Assembly: GCF_900114605.1 (NCBI RefSeq)
Contig: NZ_FOTP01000004.1
Coordinates: forward strand, 248,001 to 312,000
Length of the DNA stretch: 64,000 bases
Direction of reading: 5' to 3'
From: Bradyrhizobium sp. NFR13
GTDB taxonomy: Bacteria; Pseudomonadota; Alphaproteobacteria; Rhizobiales; Xanthobacteraceae
How positions within the stretch are numbered: position 1 is the stretch's first letter; each line of letters opens with the position of its first letter. Made by a program: the position numbers and the translations under genes. Below the pieces are notes generated by a model. It ran no database searches. It was given only the letters and a program-made list of their open reading frames with translations, and was not told where the DNA came from. Positions 9,151 to 20,583 of this stretch are shown here, piece by piece.

Positions 9151-10400
9151 TGCAAAAGACCGCTCATATTATTGGTGCCGGCGTTTCCGGCCTGTCGGCT
9201 GCCGTACGTCTCGTCAATGCCGGCTTCAAGGTCCACCTCCATGAGGCGACGCAGCAGGCCGGTGGCCGCTGCCGGTCGTATTTCGACGCGCAGACCCAGC
9301 TCCAGATCGACAATGGCAACCATCTGGTTCTGTCGGGCAACAGCCACGTCGTCGCCTATGCAAAGTCGATCGGCACCGAGGCCGGGCTGGTCGGTCCGCA
9401 GCGGGCGCAATTCGCATTTGCCGATGCCAAGACTGGCAAGCGCTGGCAGCTCGATCTCGGCGATGGCAAGATCCCGACATGGTTGTTCGACAAGACGCGC
9501 CGCGTCCCGGACACGGGCGTCGCCGACTATCTCGCACTGTCGCCGCTGATCTGGTCGTCGAATAGTCGCCTGGTCGGCGATGCCATTCGCTGTGAAGGCG
9601 TTCTCTACGATCGTCTGGTGCAGCCACTGTTGCTGGCCGCGCTCAATGTCGATCCGCCGGAAGGTTCGGCCGGCCTCGCTGGCGCCATCGTGCGCGAGAC
9701 GCTGCTGGCAGGCGGGCAGGCTTGCCGCCCGCTGATCGCGCGCGCGGGTCTTAGCGATGTTCTGGTCGAGCCTGCGATCGAATTGCTGCGCGCCAAGGGC
9801 GCCGGGGTTCATTTCGGCCATGAACTGCGCGGTTACACCATGAGTGGTGATCGTGTCACCGAGCTGAAGTTTGGCGCTGACGACGTCATCGCTATCGGTC
9901 CTGACGACGCGGTCGTGATGGCTGTTCCGCCATGGGCCGCGAAGTCGCTATTGCCTGGCGTGAAGACGCCGACCGAATTCCGCGCGATCGTGAATGCGCA
10001 TTTCAACTACGTTCCGCCAGCAGGCCACGCGCCGCTGGTTGGCGTTGTCGGCGGTGTGGTGGAGTGGCTGTTTGCTTTCCACAATCGCTTCTCGATCACG
10101 ATCAGCAATGGCGACCGTTTTGTGAACACGCCGCGCGAACAGTTTGCGCAACAGATCTGGGACGAGATCTGCAAGATTTCGAATATCCAGGCGCCACTGC
10201 CGGCGTGGCAGATCGTGCGCGAGCGTCGTGCCACTTTTGCCGCCACACCAGCGCAAGATGCCCTGCGTCCGGGCGCGGTTACGGATTTCAAGAATCTTTT
10301 TCTCGCGGGCGATTGGACCGATACCGGTCTGCCGGCGACTATTGAAGGATCGGTGCGGTCGGGTGACCGCGCGGCCGATCTCGTCCTGGCGATGTGCTAA
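9150..10400 (+). CDS. hpnE: Hydroxysqualene dehydroxylase HpnE (FAD-dependent)
   Basis: A 416-residue FAD/NAD(P)-binding amine oxidase-like protein that reduces hydroxysqualene to squalene. The N-terminal dinucleotide motif G9-x-G11-x2-G14 (IIGAGVSG) is followed by the FAD-contact EA..AGGRCRS, and the C-terminal FAD motif LAGDWTDTGLPATIEGSVRSG is present (key part GDWTDTGLPATIEG). The start at 9150 is the first Met that gives the Rossmann motif at its usual place, and it overlaps the hpnD stop. It ends 42 bases before shc. Confidence 0.95.
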   Translation: MQKTAHIIGAGVSGLSAAVRLVNAGFKVHLHEATQQAGGRCRSYFDAQTQLQIDNGNHLVLSGNSHVVAYAKSIGTEAGLVGPQRAQFAFADAKTGKRWQLDLGDGKIPTWLFDKTRRVPDTGVADYLALSPLIWSSNSRLVGDAIRCEGVLYDRLVQPLLLAALNVDPPEGSAGLAGAIVRETLLAGGQACRPLIARAGLSDVLVEPAIELLRAKGAGVHFGHELRGYTMSGDRVTELKFGADDVIAIGPDDAVVMAVPPWAAKSLLPGVKTPTEFRAIVNAHFNYVPPAGHAPLVGVVGGVVEWLFAFHNRFSITISNGDRFVNTPREQFAQQIWDEICKISNIQAPLPAWQIVRERRATFAATPAQDALRPGAVTDFKNLFLAGDWTDTGLPATIEGSVRSGDRAADLVLAMC

Positions 10401-10442
10401 CCGTCGCGCAGCCGGACGATCATTCACGACGAGTACGGAGAT

Positions 10443-12416
10443 ATGGCGAGCGAGATGCATTCGGTCAGTCCAGAGATCACAATTCAGAACGCGGCGCTCG
10501 AGACGAGCATCGCTTCGGCGAAGCAGAGCCTGCTGAAGTTCCGGCAGCCTGACGGCCATTGGGTATTTGAGCTCGAAGCCGACGGCACGATCCCGTCAGA
10601 ATACGTCCTGCTGCGGCATTATCTCGGCGAGCCTGTCGATGCCGAGCTCGAAGGCAAGATTGCCAACTATCTTCGCCGCACCCAGGGCAAGCATGACGGC
10701 TGGGCGCTGGTGCAGGACGGCGACTTCGACATGAGCGCCAGCGTGAAAGTGTATTTCGCGCTGAAGATGATCGGCGATTCGGCCGACGCGCCGCATATGA
10801 TTCGCGCCCGCGAGGCGATCCGCTCGCGCGGCGGCGCCGTCAACGTCAACGTCTTCACGCGCTTCCTGCTCGCGATGTTCGGCATTATCCCCTGGCGCGC
10901 CACGCCAGTGCTGCCAGTCGAGATCATGCTGCTGCCGATGTGGTTTCCGTTCCACCTCAACAAGATGTCCTATTGGGCGCGCACCACGATCGTGCCGCTC
11001 ATGGTGCTCGCAGCGCTGAAGCCGCGCGCGCAAAACAAGAAGGGCGTCGGCATCGACGAGCTATTCCTGGAAGATCCATCCAGGGTCGGCGGCATCAAAC
11101 GTGCGCCGCATCAGAGTCGCGCGATGTTCGCCTTCTTCACCGGCATCGACATTCTGCTCCGCGTCGCCGAACCGTATTTTTCAAAGAAGCTGCGCGCCCA
11201 CGCGATCGCGAAAGCCGTCGAGTTCTGCGAGGAGCGCCTGAACGGCGAGGACGGTCTCGGTGCGATCTATCCGCCGATGGCCAATATGGTCATGATGTAT
11301 GAAGTGCTCGGCTTCCCGGCCGATTATCCGCCGCGCGCCGTCCAGCGCCGCGGTATCGACAAGCTTCTGATTGTCGGTGAGGCCGAAGCCTATTGCCAGC
11401 CTTGCGTATCGCCGGTGTGGGACACCGCGCTGACCGCGCATGCGATGCTGGAAACCGGCGGCGATGAAGCGTTCGGTCCGGCGAAGAAAGGTCTCGACTG
11501 GCTGGCGACGAAGCAGGTGCTCGACGTGAAGGGCGACTGGGCAGTGAAGCGGCCGGATCTGCGTCCGGGCGGCTGGGCGTTCCAGTACAACAACGCGTAT
11601 TACCCGGATCTCGACGACACGGCCGTGGTGATGATGGCGATGGACCGCGCACGCCGTCAGACCGGCGGCAAGGAATACGACGTCGCGCTCGATCGCGGCC
11701 GGGAGTGGATCCTGGGCATGCAGAGCAGCGACGGCGGCTTCGCGGCGTTCGAGGTCGACAACCTCGAATATTATCTCAACAACATCCCGTTCTCGGACCA
11801 TGGCGCGCTGCTCGATCCGCCGACCGAGGACGTTACCGCGCGTTGTGTCTCGATGCTGGCGCAGCTTGGCGACACCGTCGGGACCTCGAAGCCGCTGGCG
11901 GACGGTGTGGAATATCTGCGCCGTACCCAGCTCGCCGAGGGCTCATGGTATGGCCGCTGGGGCCTGAACTACATCTACGGCACCTGGTCGGTGCTGTGCG
12001 CTCTGAACGCTGTTGGCATCGACCACCAGGATCCGGCGTTCCGCAAGGCGGTGGCGTGGCTGCTGTCGATCCAGAACGAGGACGGCGGCTGGGGCGAGGA
12101 TGCGGTCAGCTACCGACTCGATTACAAGGGATTCGAGGCGGCTCCCAGCACGTCGTCGCAAACGGCATGGGCTTTGCTTGCGCTTATGGCGGCAGGCGAG
12201 GTCGATCATCCGGCTGTTGCCCGTGGAACGCGGTACCTGATGGACACACAGACGGAAAAAGGACTCTGGGACGAGGCCCGTTACACCGCCACCGGCTTCC
12301 CCCGTGTGTTTTATCTGCGTTATCATGGCTACTCGAAATTCTTCCCGCTCTGGGCGTTGGCGCGGTTCCGGAATTTGAAGAGCACCAACAGCAAGACCGT
12401 AGGGGTTGGGATGTGA
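10443..12416 (+). CDS. shc: Squalene-hopene cyclase
   Basis: A 657-residue type II terpene cyclase, a monotopic inner-membrane protein that folds squalene into hopene or diplopterol in one step. The catalytic acid motif is D389-L-D-D392 (DxDD), which protonates the terminal double bond. Several QW-type repeats are visible, such as QSSDGGFAAFE, QLAEGSWYGRWG, QNEDGGWGED and QTEKGLWDE. The length matches the family. GGAG lies just before the ATG. It is the fourth gene in the operon, and its last bases overlap a GTG start for hpnG. Confidence 0.97.
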   Translation: MASEMHSVSPEITIQNAALETSIASAKQSLLKFRQPDGHWVFELEADGTIPSEYVLLRHYLGEPVDAELEGKIANYLRRTQGKHDGWALVQDGDFDMSASVKVYFALKMIGDSADAPHMIRAREAIRSRGGAVNVNVFTRFLLAMFGIIPWRATPVLPVEIMLLPMWFPFHLNKMSYWARTTIVPLMVLAALKPRAQNKKGVGIDELFLEDPSRVGGIKRAPHQSRAMFAFFTGIDILLRVAEPYFSKKLRAHAIAKAVEFCEERLNGEDGLGAIYPPMANMVMMYEVLGFPADYPPRAVQRRGIDKLLIVGEAEAYCQPCVSPVWDTALTAHAMLETGGDEAFGPAKKGLDWLATKQVLDVKGDWAVKRPDLRPGGWAFQYNNAYYPDLDDTAVVMMAMDRARRQTGGKEYDVALDRGREWILGMQSSDGGFAAFEVDNLEYYLNNIPFSDHGALLDPPTEDVTARCVSMLAQLGDTVGTSKPLADGVEYLRRTQLAEGSWYGRWGLNYIYGTWSVLCALNAVGIDHQDPAFRKAVAWLLSIQNEDGGWGEDAVSYRLDYKGFEAAPSTSSQTAWALLALMAAGEVDHPAVARGTRYLMDTQTEKGLWDEARYTATGFPRVFYLRYHGYSKFFPLWALARFRNLKSTNSKTVGVGM

Positions 12417-13147
12417 TTTTGGGCGATGGGGGCATTTCGACCGCGGGCGATACAATCGACCCGCGGCCGGTATTGATCGTCACGGGGCTGGTCCAGGAGG
12501 CGAAGATCGCTGCCGGGCCGGGAATGACCGTCATTTGCAGTTCAAGCGACCCCGTTCAGCTCCGCAGTCTGCTGGCTGACTTCGACCCCATGACCATCCG
12601 CGGCGTCGTCAGCTTCGGTGTTGCCGGTGGCCTCGATCCCGATCTCAAATCAGGCGCTGTCGTCGTGGCCACGGAAGTGGTGGCCGGCAACAGCCGCTGG
12701 TCGGCTTCTGAGGCCCTTAGCGACGAACTGATCGCCGGCGCCGGTGTCGGCCGCCAGAAAGTGTTTCGCGGCGGTCTGGTCGGTGTCGAGAAAGTCGTGA
12801 CGGGGCAGGCCGGCAAGGCCGCGCTGCGTTCGGAATTCGGTGCCGCCGCCGTCGATATGGAAAGCCACATCGCCGCCGAGTTCGCTGCCATGGCCGGACT
12901 TCCCTTCGCCGCACTGCGCGTGGTCAGCGATCCCGCCCATCGCGCACTGCCGGAAATCGCGACCACGGCCATCAAGCCAAATGGCGATGTCGATCTGCGC
13001 AAGGTGCTGCGCGGCATCGCACGCAATCCGCTGGTGATTCGTGCCTTGGTCTCGACCGGGCGCGACTTCAATCGCGCTCTGCGCAGCCTGCGCGACTGCC
13101 GCAGTTATCTGCTCGGGCACACCAACCTGGCTTCCGCGGACGTCTGA
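12413..13147 (+). CDS. hpnG: Hopanoid-associated phosphorylase HpnG
   Basis: About 244 residues of the nucleoside phosphorylase fold. HpnG removes adenine from adenosylhopane (made by HpnH) to give phosphoribohopane on the way to bacteriohopanetetrol and aminotriol. The conserved start VLIVTGLVQEAKIA, the glycine-rich GVVSFGVAGGLDP and the nucleoside-binding AAAVDMESHIAAE are visible. The start is set at the GTG at 12413, which overlaps the shc TGA by four bases; a TTG at 12419 is possible. The open frame continues upstream inside shc, but that part is unrelated. It ends 53 bases before a two-way terminator. Confidence 0.9.
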   Translation: MILGDGGISTAGDTIDPRPVLIVTGLVQEAKIAAGPGMTVICSSSDPVQLRSLLADFDPMTIRGVVSFGVAGGLDPDLKSGAVVVATEVVAGNSRWSASEALSDELIAGAGVGRQKVFRGGLVGVEKVVTGQAGKAALRSEFGAAAVDMESHIAAEFAAMAGLPFAALRVVSDPAHRALPEIATTAIKPNGDVDLRKVLRGIARNPLVIRALVSTGRDFNRALRSLRDCRSYLLGHTNLASADV

Positions 13148-13200
13148 GCAAGCCTCTGAGGGGCCTTACCGGTCATTCTGCACTAACATCGCTACAAAGA

Positions 13201-13232
13201 AAAAAGGGCGCGATTTGCATCGCGCCCTTTTT
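13201..13232. terminator. Bidirectional intrinsic terminator between hpnG and hpnH
   Basis: Perfect 14-bp stem from AAAAAGGGCGCGAT (13201-13214) and ATCGCGCCCTTTTT (13219-13232) with loop TTGC. A and T runs on the two sides let it stop transcription from hpnG and from the convergent hpnH operon. Confidence 0.95.
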
Positions 13233-13252
13233 GATGTCCGATCTGAAATCGC

Positions 13253-14422
<1,170 letters not shown>

Positions 14423-14464
14423 TTCGTATTTTCTCTCTGCGCATCACATCGTGACGAAGGTGGA

Positions 14465-15409
14465 TCAAACCGCGGTCAGTTCGGCGGGTAGCTTGAATTC
14501 GATATTCTCTTCACGTCCGGGCAACACCGACACCGCAACCGGTCCGATCCGCCGCAAGGTCTCGATCACGTCATCTACAAGCACTTCTGGCGCGGATGCG
14601 CCAGCCGTGATGCCTACGGCACGCGCGTCCTTCAACCAGACGGGGTTGAGTTCGCTGCCATCGGCAATGAGGTAGCTCGGGACACCGACTTCGGTGCCAA
14701 TTTCGCGCAACCGGTTCGAGTTGGAACTGTTGGTCGCCCCGACGACCAGAATGACGTCCACGAGCTTGCTGAGGTCTCTTACCGCAGATTGGCGGTTTTG
14801 TGTTGCATAGCAGATATCGCGGGTATCGGGGCCCTCAATGTCACTGAAACGCTGTTCCAGGGCCACAATGATGTCCTTGGTGTCATCCACGCTGAGGGTC
14901 GTCTGGGTAATATAGGCGACCGGTTCCTGCGGTGGCAGCGTCAGTGCCTTGACGTCTTCGACGCTCTGAACAAGGTAAACGGGGCCGGGCACCTGTCCCA
15001 TGGTACCGTCAACCTCCGGATGGCCTGCGTGGCCGATCAGGATGACCTTGCGACCCTTGGACATGTATCGCTTACCCTGGTTGTGGACCTTGGTGACAAG
15101 CGGGCAGGTTGCATCCAAAACAGGCAGGCCACGGGCGGCCGCTTCCTCCTCGACGCTCCGGGCGACGCCATGGGCGCTGAAGACGGTCATGGCGTTCGGC
15201 GGCACTTCGGAGAGTTCCTCGACAAAGATGGCGCCCTTGGCCTTCAGGCTCTCGACCACGTATTTGTTATGGACGATCTCGTGGCGGACATAGACCGGTG
15301 CGCCGTAGCGCTCGAGAGCACGCTCGACGATCTCGATGGCACGCACGACGCCCGCGCAGAAGCCGCGCGGCTGAGCCAGGAAGATTTCAAGGGGACGACG
15401 ATCAAGCAC
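14465..15409 (-). CDS. ispH: 4-hydroxy-3-methylbut-2-enyl diphosphate reductase
   Basis: The last enzyme of the MEP pathway, a 4Fe-4S protein that yields IPP and DMAPP. The three cluster cysteines lie in [18 protein letters not shown] and [11 protein letters not shown], and the substrate motif GHAGHPEV is present. The GTG at 15409 ([12 protein letters not shown]) gives a normal 314-residue protein. The open frame continues about 70 codons upstream; an ATG at 15472 is the main alternative, but that extension has no family sequence. The gene precedes hpnH by 42 bases, so isoprenoid supply is coupled to hopanoid elongation. Many rhizobia have a second ispH elsewhere; that cannot be checked here. 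Confidence 0.94.
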   Translation of the reverse strand: MLDRRPLEIFLAQPRGFCAGVVRAIEIVERALERYGAPVYVRHEIVHNKYVVESLKAKGAIFVEELSEVPPNAMTVFSAHGVARSVEEEAAARGLPVLDATCPLVTKVHNQGKRYMSKGRKVILIGHAGHPEVDGTMGQVPGPVYLVQSVEDVKALTLPPQEPVAYITQTTLSVDDTKDIIVALEQRFSDIEGPDTRDICYATQNRQSAVRDLSKLVDVILVVGATNSSNSNRLREIGTEVGVPSYLIADGSELNPVWLKDARAVGITAGASAPEVLVDDVIETLRRIGPVAVSVLPGREENIEFKLPAELTAV

Positions 15410-15803
15410 GTGGTACAAAGTCCATAATCGATTCCGGTACAATCCGTAATTCTGTACCACAATCAGGCACATATCCAGCCCAACTGGATAATTGAGGCGT
15501 TCTGTGTGACAAAAATCACTCAGTATGCAATCACGAACCGAAAACGTGGTTTGCGACAACTCGCCGGGTTGCGGTAATATCTTGCGGTTGCGCCCCAAGA
15601 ACCTGAAAACTCTCACTTGTTCGTCACTTTACGGCGCGACGAGGCGTCGCTAACACGGCCGTTGCTACGGTGATCAGCACGTTTTATGCCATCCCATCAC
15701 ATTGCTGAAAGCAGAGCGCATCCACTGCGAAAGTAATGGTTTGCGGAACCCTCCCTCGTGAACCGCATTCTTTGCGAGCCTCGTCCAAATAGAAAGAAAA
15801 AGC

Positions 15804-18392
15804 GTGCTGACAAGAGTTGTCGTCTCGATCGTGAACTTCTGCACCCGGTTTGCCCTGCCGGTGGTGCTCGTTTGTGTGCTTCTTTCGATTGGCGCGAGCT
15901 ATTACACGGCGAAGAATTTCTCGATCAATACTGACATCAACAAGCTGATCTCGCCCAATCTCGATTGGCGTCAGCGCGACATCGCCTTCGACAAGGCTTT
16001 CGATCAGGAGCGCCTGATTATCGCGGTGGTTGAGGCGCCCACGCCCGAATTCGCCAATGCCGCAGCCAATGCGATGGAAGCGAAGCTGGTCACCAACAAG
16101 ACGGATTTCGACTCGGTTCGCCGGTTGGATGGAGGAGCGTTCTTCGAGAAAAACGGCTTGCTGTTCCTGCCGACCAAGGAAGTTGCGCAACTGACGGGCC
16201 AGTTCCAGCAAGCTGCTCCGCTGATTGAAATCATGGCTGGCGATCCCAGTTTGCGCGGTCTCACCGGTGCGCTGGAGACCGGCCTCACCGGCATTCGCCG
16301 TGGGCAGCTTCAGCTTGACGCTGCAGCGCCGACCTTCAACGCCGTCTCGCAGACCATCGAGGACGTGCTGAAAAACGGCAAGGGCACCTTCTCATGGCGC
16401 GGGCTGGTCAGCGACAAGCCTCTGACGGATGGCGACAAGCGTGGCTTCATCGAGATCAAGCCGATCCTCGACTTCAATGCGCTTGAGCCCGGCAAGACCG
16501 CGACCGATGCGATCCGCCAGGCTGCCATCGACCTGAACATTGCTGGCGAATACGGCGCACGCGTACGGTTGACCGGTCCGGTCCCTATAGCAAACGAGGA
16601 ATTCTCCACCGTACAGGATGGCGCTGTCGTCAATGGGATCGGCACAGTTCTGATCGTGCTGGTGATTCTCTGGATGGCGCTGCACTCGGCCAAGATCATC
16701 GGTGCCGTGTTCGCAACGCTGTTCGTGGGCCTCGCCACAACGACCGCTGTCGGCCTCATGATGGTGGGTTCGCTGAACCTGCTGTCGATTGCATTTGCCG
16801 TGTTGTTCGTCGGCCTCGGTGTCGATTTCGGCATCCAGTTCAGCGTCCGTTACCGCTCCGAGCGCTACAAGAACGACAATCTGCCGCTAGCTTTGACGAA
16901 GGCTGCTGAATATTGTGCAGTACCGCTGTCGCTCGCCGCTTTCGCAACGGCTGCCGGTTTTCTGTCGTTCCTGCCGACCGATTACAAAGGCGTGTCTGAA
17001 CTCGGCAAGATCGCCGGCGCCGGCATGATGATCGCGTTCCTGACCAGCATCACCGTTCTGCCGGCGTTGCTCGACCTCTTGAATCCCGCAGGCGAAAAGG
17101 AGCCCGTTGGTTATGCGTTCCTGGCGCCCGTTGACCGTTTCCTGGAAGAGAAGCGCTTCTGGATTATCGGCATCACACTGGCGCTCACGATCGCCGGTCT
17201 GCCGTTGCTCTACTTCCTGAAGTTCGACTTCAATCCGATCAACCTGCGCAATCCGAATGTCGAGTCGATCGCGACTTTCCTCGATCTGCGCAAGGATCCG
17301 AACACTGGCGCCAATGCGGTCAACATCATGGCGCCAAACGAGGCCGCTGCGAAGCAGGTCGAAGAACGTCTTTCCAAGCTCCCGGAAGTGGCTCGTACGA
17401 TTTCGCTCGCCAGCTTCGTTCCTGAGGATCAGCCTGCCAAGCTGAAGGCGATTCAGGAAGGCGCGAAGATTCTCGAGCCGGCCTTGAACCCCGAGTCGAT
17501 CGACAAGGCGCCGACCGATACGGAAAACGTCACTTCCCTGAAGGACTCTGCGGCGAGCCTGCGCAAACTTGCGGGAACGCAGACCAGTCCCGGCGCCGTT
17601 GCCGCCAAGCGTCTGGCGGATGCATTGGCCAAGACTGCTGATGCCAGCCAGCCTGTGCGCGATCAGGTGCAGGCGACCTTTGTGGTGCCGCTCAAGCTCG
17701 CGCTGGGGCAGCTGCGTAATCTGATGCAGGCGAGCCCGATCAGTTTGCAGACCTTGCCAGCCGAACTGGTGAATTCGTGGAAGACCAAGGATGGTCAGAT
17801 CCGCGTCGAGGCGCAGCCCAACGGCGATCCGAACGATAACGACACATTGCGCAAGTTCGCCGATGCCGTGCTGAAGTCCGAGCCGCTTGCCGTCGGTGGC
17901 CCGATCTCGATCCTGAAGTCGGGCGACACCATTGTCACCGCCTTCATTCATGCGGGCATCTGGGCGCTGCTTTCGATCTCATTGTTGCTGTGGCTGGCTT
18001 TGCGGCGCATCAGCGACGTGTTGCTGACGATCGTTCCCTTGCTGGTGGCGGGAACGGTCACGCTGGAGATCTGTGTGTTGATCGGCTTGCCGCTGAACTT
18101 CGCCAACATCATCGCGCTGCCGCTGTTGCTCGGCGTCGGTGTGGCGTTCAAGATCTACTATGTGACGGCCTGGCGGGCAGGTTACAAGAACCTGCTGCAG
18201 TCATCGCTGACCCGCGCGATTTTCTTCAGCGCGCTGACGACGGCTACGGCGTTCGGCAGCCTGTGGCTGTCGAACCATCCGGGCACCGCGAGCATGGGTA
18301 AACTGCTCGCGATGTCCTTTGTCGTGACGCTGGCGGCCGTGCTGCTATTCCAGCCGGCTCTCATGGGTAAGCCGCGCGAGACTAGTGAGTGA
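15804..18392 (+). CDS. hpnN: Hopanoid transporter HpnN (RND superfamily)
   Basis: An 862-residue RND/MMPL-type inner-membrane transporter known to move hopanoids from the inner to the outer membrane. A first helix at about residues 15-38 is followed by a long periplasmic loop, a helix block at about 270-420, a second half beginning with a helix near 450, another loop, and a final helix block at about 715-855. The GTG start at 15804 places MLTRVVVSIVNFCTRF at the N terminus; AGAAAGA upstream could act as the ribosome site. Its 3' end overlaps the convergent DUF2147 gene by 11 bases. No adaptor gene is nearby, as usual for this family. Confidence 0.93.
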   Translation: MLTRVVVSIVNFCTRFALPVVLVCVLLSIGASYYTAKNFSINTDINKLISPNLDWRQRDIAFDKAFDQERLIIAVVEAPTPEFANAAANAMEAKLVTNKTDFDSVRRLDGGAFFEKNGLLFLPTKEVAQLTGQFQQAAPLIEIMAGDPSLRGLTGALETGLTGIRRGQLQLDAAAPTFNAVSQTIEDVLKNGKGTFSWRGLVSDKPLTDGDKRGFIEIKPILDFNALEPGKTATDAIRQAAIDLNIAGEYGARVRLTGPVPIANEEFSTVQDGAVVNGIGTVLIVLVILWMALHSAKIIGAVFATLFVGLATTTAVGLMMVGSLNLLSIAFAVLFVGLGVDFGIQFSVRYRSERYKNDNLPLALTKAAEYCAVPLSLAAFATAAGFLSFLPTDYKGVSELGKIAGAGMMIAFLTSITVLPALLDLLNPAGEKEPVGYAFLAPVDRFLEEKRFWIIGITLALTIAGLPLLYFLKFDFNPINLRNPNVESIATFLDLRKDPNTGANAVNIMAPNEAAAKQVEERLSKLPEVARTISLASFVPEDQPAKLKAIQEGAKILEPALNPESIDKAPTDTENVTSLKDSAASLRKLAGTQTSPGAVAAKRLADALAKTADASQPVRDQVQATFVVPLKLALGQLRNLMQASPISLQTLPAELVNSWKTKDGQIRVEAQPNGDPNDNDTLRKFADAVLKSEPLAVGGPISILKSGDTIVTAFIHAGIWALLSISLLLWLALRRISDVLLTIVPLLVAGTVTLEICVLIGLPLNFANIIALPLLLGVGVAFKIYYVTAWRAGYKNLLQSSLTRAIFFSALTTATAFGSLWLSNHPGTASMGKLLAMSFVVTLAAVLLFQPALMGKPRETSE

Positions 18393-19089
18393 CCTTGTTG
18401 ATCTCGGGCAGCAGGCAGATATCGCCGATATCAGCCGGCTGTCCCGGCACCGTCGCTGCAGCGTTTTTCTGACCGGCAGGAGCGGCGGCCTTGGGGGCGC
18501 CGGCAGCGGGGGGCGGTGCAGCCTTGGGTGCAGCAGCAGCCGTCGGAATAGACGCTGGGGCCATCTTGCCGCCGGTGGCAGCGCCCGCCTTGGGCAGGGC
18601 GCCCTTGGCGGTGAGGTTCGAGGGGCTCGACGGAATCGACGGACCTACGCGCGTCCAGGTCTGGCCGCCGCACAGGAAACCAAGGACGCATCCTTCGATT
18701 TCAAGTTCGTCAGCCGTATCACCGAGCTTGATCGTCGATTTATAGAATTTTCCGTCCTTGGCATTGTAGACCTGACCCGCCCACTTGTCGTTTGCGGCAT
18801 TCTTTTTCATGTCCAGCAATGTCACGATGCCCAGAGTGGGGCGCGTCTTCTTGGTGGCATCGGGATTGTTCTTGTCGATCCCGCCGGGGGTCTTTTCCCA
18901 GGCTACGGCCCCCCACATGCTGCCGCCGCATTCGGCAACACGAATATGCGCGACGCCGTCCTCGACCTTCCAATCGCCGGTCGGGTCTGCTGCAAATGCG
19001 GGAGCCAGCCCTGCCGAAAACAAGCCTGCCGAAAAAAGGATTCCGCAATATGTAAGAGTACGCGTAGTAATGCGTGGGCGCTGCAACAT
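18382..19089 (-). CDS. Secreted DUF2147-type protein with Ala/Pro-rich tail
   Basis: About 235 residues counted from Met at 19089; an in-frame Met at 19140 is less likely because it puts a charged stretch before the signal peptide. The signal sequence (CGILFSAGLFSAGLAPAFA) is followed by a DUF2147-like domain starting DPTGDWKVEDGVAHIRV with GAVAW..., LDMKKN...W.G.VYN..DGK.Y and four cysteines. The C-terminal third is a low-complexity Ala/Pro/Gly linker (about residues 150-225) that ends in DICLLPEINKVTH. Function is unknown; an envelope role is likely. It overlaps the end of hpnN by 11 bases in convergent orientation. Confidence 0.8.
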   Translation of the reverse strand: MLQRPRITTRTLTYCGILFSAGLFSAGLAPAFAADPTGDWKVEDGVAHIRVAECGGSMWGAVAWEKTPGGIDKNNPDATKKTRPTLGIVTLLDMKKNAANDKWAGQVYNAKDGKFYKSTIKLGDTADELEIEGCVLGFLCGGQTWTRVGPSIPSSPSNLTAKGALPKAGAATGGKMAPASIPTAAAAPKAAPPPAAGAPKAAAPAGQKNAAATVPGQPADIGDICLLPEINKVTH

Positions 19090-19188
19090 GTTTAGACCTA
19101 TGCTTAAGTAGCGGTTCTCGGCGAAGTCAAATCGCCGCATTTACGGTTTTCAGTTGACGAAGCGACCATCAACCGACGTATGTAACTC

Positions 19189-20580
19189 ATGGTATATCCG
19201 AATCTAGACGTTTCCGAGATGTTTGTTGAACGGGAGGCGCAGCGTAGCTCGATGCATACGCGCCATCTTAATGAACAGCTCGTTCGAGTCCTCAAGACCA
19301 TCGGATATGACGTTGGCTTTCAGCGAGGCACCGGCCAGTATTTGTTCGACCGGGACGGCGCCCGCTATCTCGACCTACTGAGCGGATTTGGCGTTTTTGC
19401 GATTGGCCGGAACCACCCGGTGATGCGGAATGCGCTCAAAAGCGTGCTCGACGCCGATATGCCCAATTTGGTGCAAATGGACGTCTCCACACTCGCAGGT
19501 ATCCTCTCCGAGAAGCTGCTGGAAAATGTCCCCTATATGGACAAGGTGTTTTTCGCGAACTCTGGCGCGGAAACCGTCGAAGCGGCGATCAAATTCGCCC
19601 GCAATGCGACCGGCCGCGATGGGATCGTATATTGCGATCACGCCTATCACGGACTGACCTATGGCGCGCTGTCGCTGACCGACGACACCAATTTCCGCAC
19701 AGGCTTCGGCCCGCTGCTCTCGGGCTGCACCACGGTGCCGTTCAACGATCTCGAAGCGCTGGAGAAGGCGCTGTCGTCCAAGCAGGTTGCCGGCTTCATC
19801 GTCGAACCGATCCAGGGCAAGGGCGTCAACCTGCCCACCGATGAATTCCTGTCGGGCGCCGCTGCGCTGTGCCGCAAATACGGCACGCTGTTCATCGCCG
19901 ATGAAATCCAGACCGGCCTCGGACGCACCGGAAAATTTCTGGCGATCGAGCACTGGAATGTCGAGCCCGACATGATCCTTCTCGCAAAGGCCTTGTCGGG
20001 AGGTCATGTTCCTGTTGGTGCGCTGCTGACGCAAAAAAGCATCTTCGACAAGATCTTCAATCGGATGGATCGCTCGCTGGTCCATGGTTCGACCTTCGGC
20101 AAGAACGATCTGGCGATGGCCGCCGGTATTGCTACGCTGGAGATCATGAAGCATGAGAAGCTGGTCGAGAACGCGGCCAAGCGCGGTGCCGAATTGCGGC
20201 TCGCTCTGCAGAACATGATTCCCGAATTCGAGCTTCTGAAGGAAGTGCGCGGCAAAGGTCTCATGATCGGTGTCGAATTCGGCCCGCCGAAGTCGCTGCG
20301 CCTCAAGGCATCATGGAACATCCTGGAGTCGGCCAGCAAAGGCCTGTTCTGCCAGTTGATCACCGTGCCGCTGTTCAAGGAGCAGAAGATTCTGACTCAG
20401 GTCTCCGGCCACGGCAGTCACACCATCAAGCTGCTGCCGCCGCTGGTGGTCACCGAGGACGACGGAAAGTGGATCGAGAACTCGTTCCGTACCGTGATCG
20501 CCGATAGCCATAAGGTTCCTGGTGCGATCTGGTCGCTCGGCAAGACGCTGGTCGACAACGCCGTGCGGAAGTCAGCCTAG
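19189..20580 (+). CDS. hpnO: Class III aminotransferase HpnO (aminobacteriohopanetriol)
   Basis: A 463-residue PLP-dependent class III (ornithine/acetylornithine type) aminotransferase. In hopanoid clusters this family, HpnO, aminates the ribosyl-derived hopane aldehyde to 35-aminobacteriohopanetriol. The PLP-binding lysine is K267 (LLAKALSGGHVPVG); the DEIQTGLGRTGK segment carries the PLP-ring Asp, and FANSGAETVEAA binds phosphate. It is the last hopanoid gene in the window and is monocistronic, converging on the sigma/anti-sigma operon only three bases away. Confidence 0.92.
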   Translation: MVYPNLDVSEMFVEREAQRSSMHTRHLNEQLVRVLKTIGYDVGFQRGTGQYLFDRDGARYLDLLSGFGVFAIGRNHPVMRNALKSVLDADMPNLVQMDVSTLAGILSEKLLENVPYMDKVFFANSGAETVEAAIKFARNATGRDGIVYCDHAYHGLTYGALSLTDDTNFRTGFGPLLSGCTTVPFNDLEALEKALSSKQVAGFIVEPIQGKGVNLPTDEFLSGAAALCRKYGTLFIADEIQTGLGRTGKFLAIEHWNVEPDMILLAKALSGGHVPVGALLTQKSIFDKIFNRMDRSLVHGSTFGKNDLAMAAGIATLEIMKHEKLVENAAKRGAELRLALQNMIPEFELLKEVRGKGLMIGVEFGPPKSLRLKASWNILESASKGLFCQLITVPLFKEQKILTQVSGHGSHTIKLLPPLVVTEDDGKWIENSFRTVIADSHKVPGAIWSLGKTLVDNAVRKSA

Positions 20581-20583
20581 GTT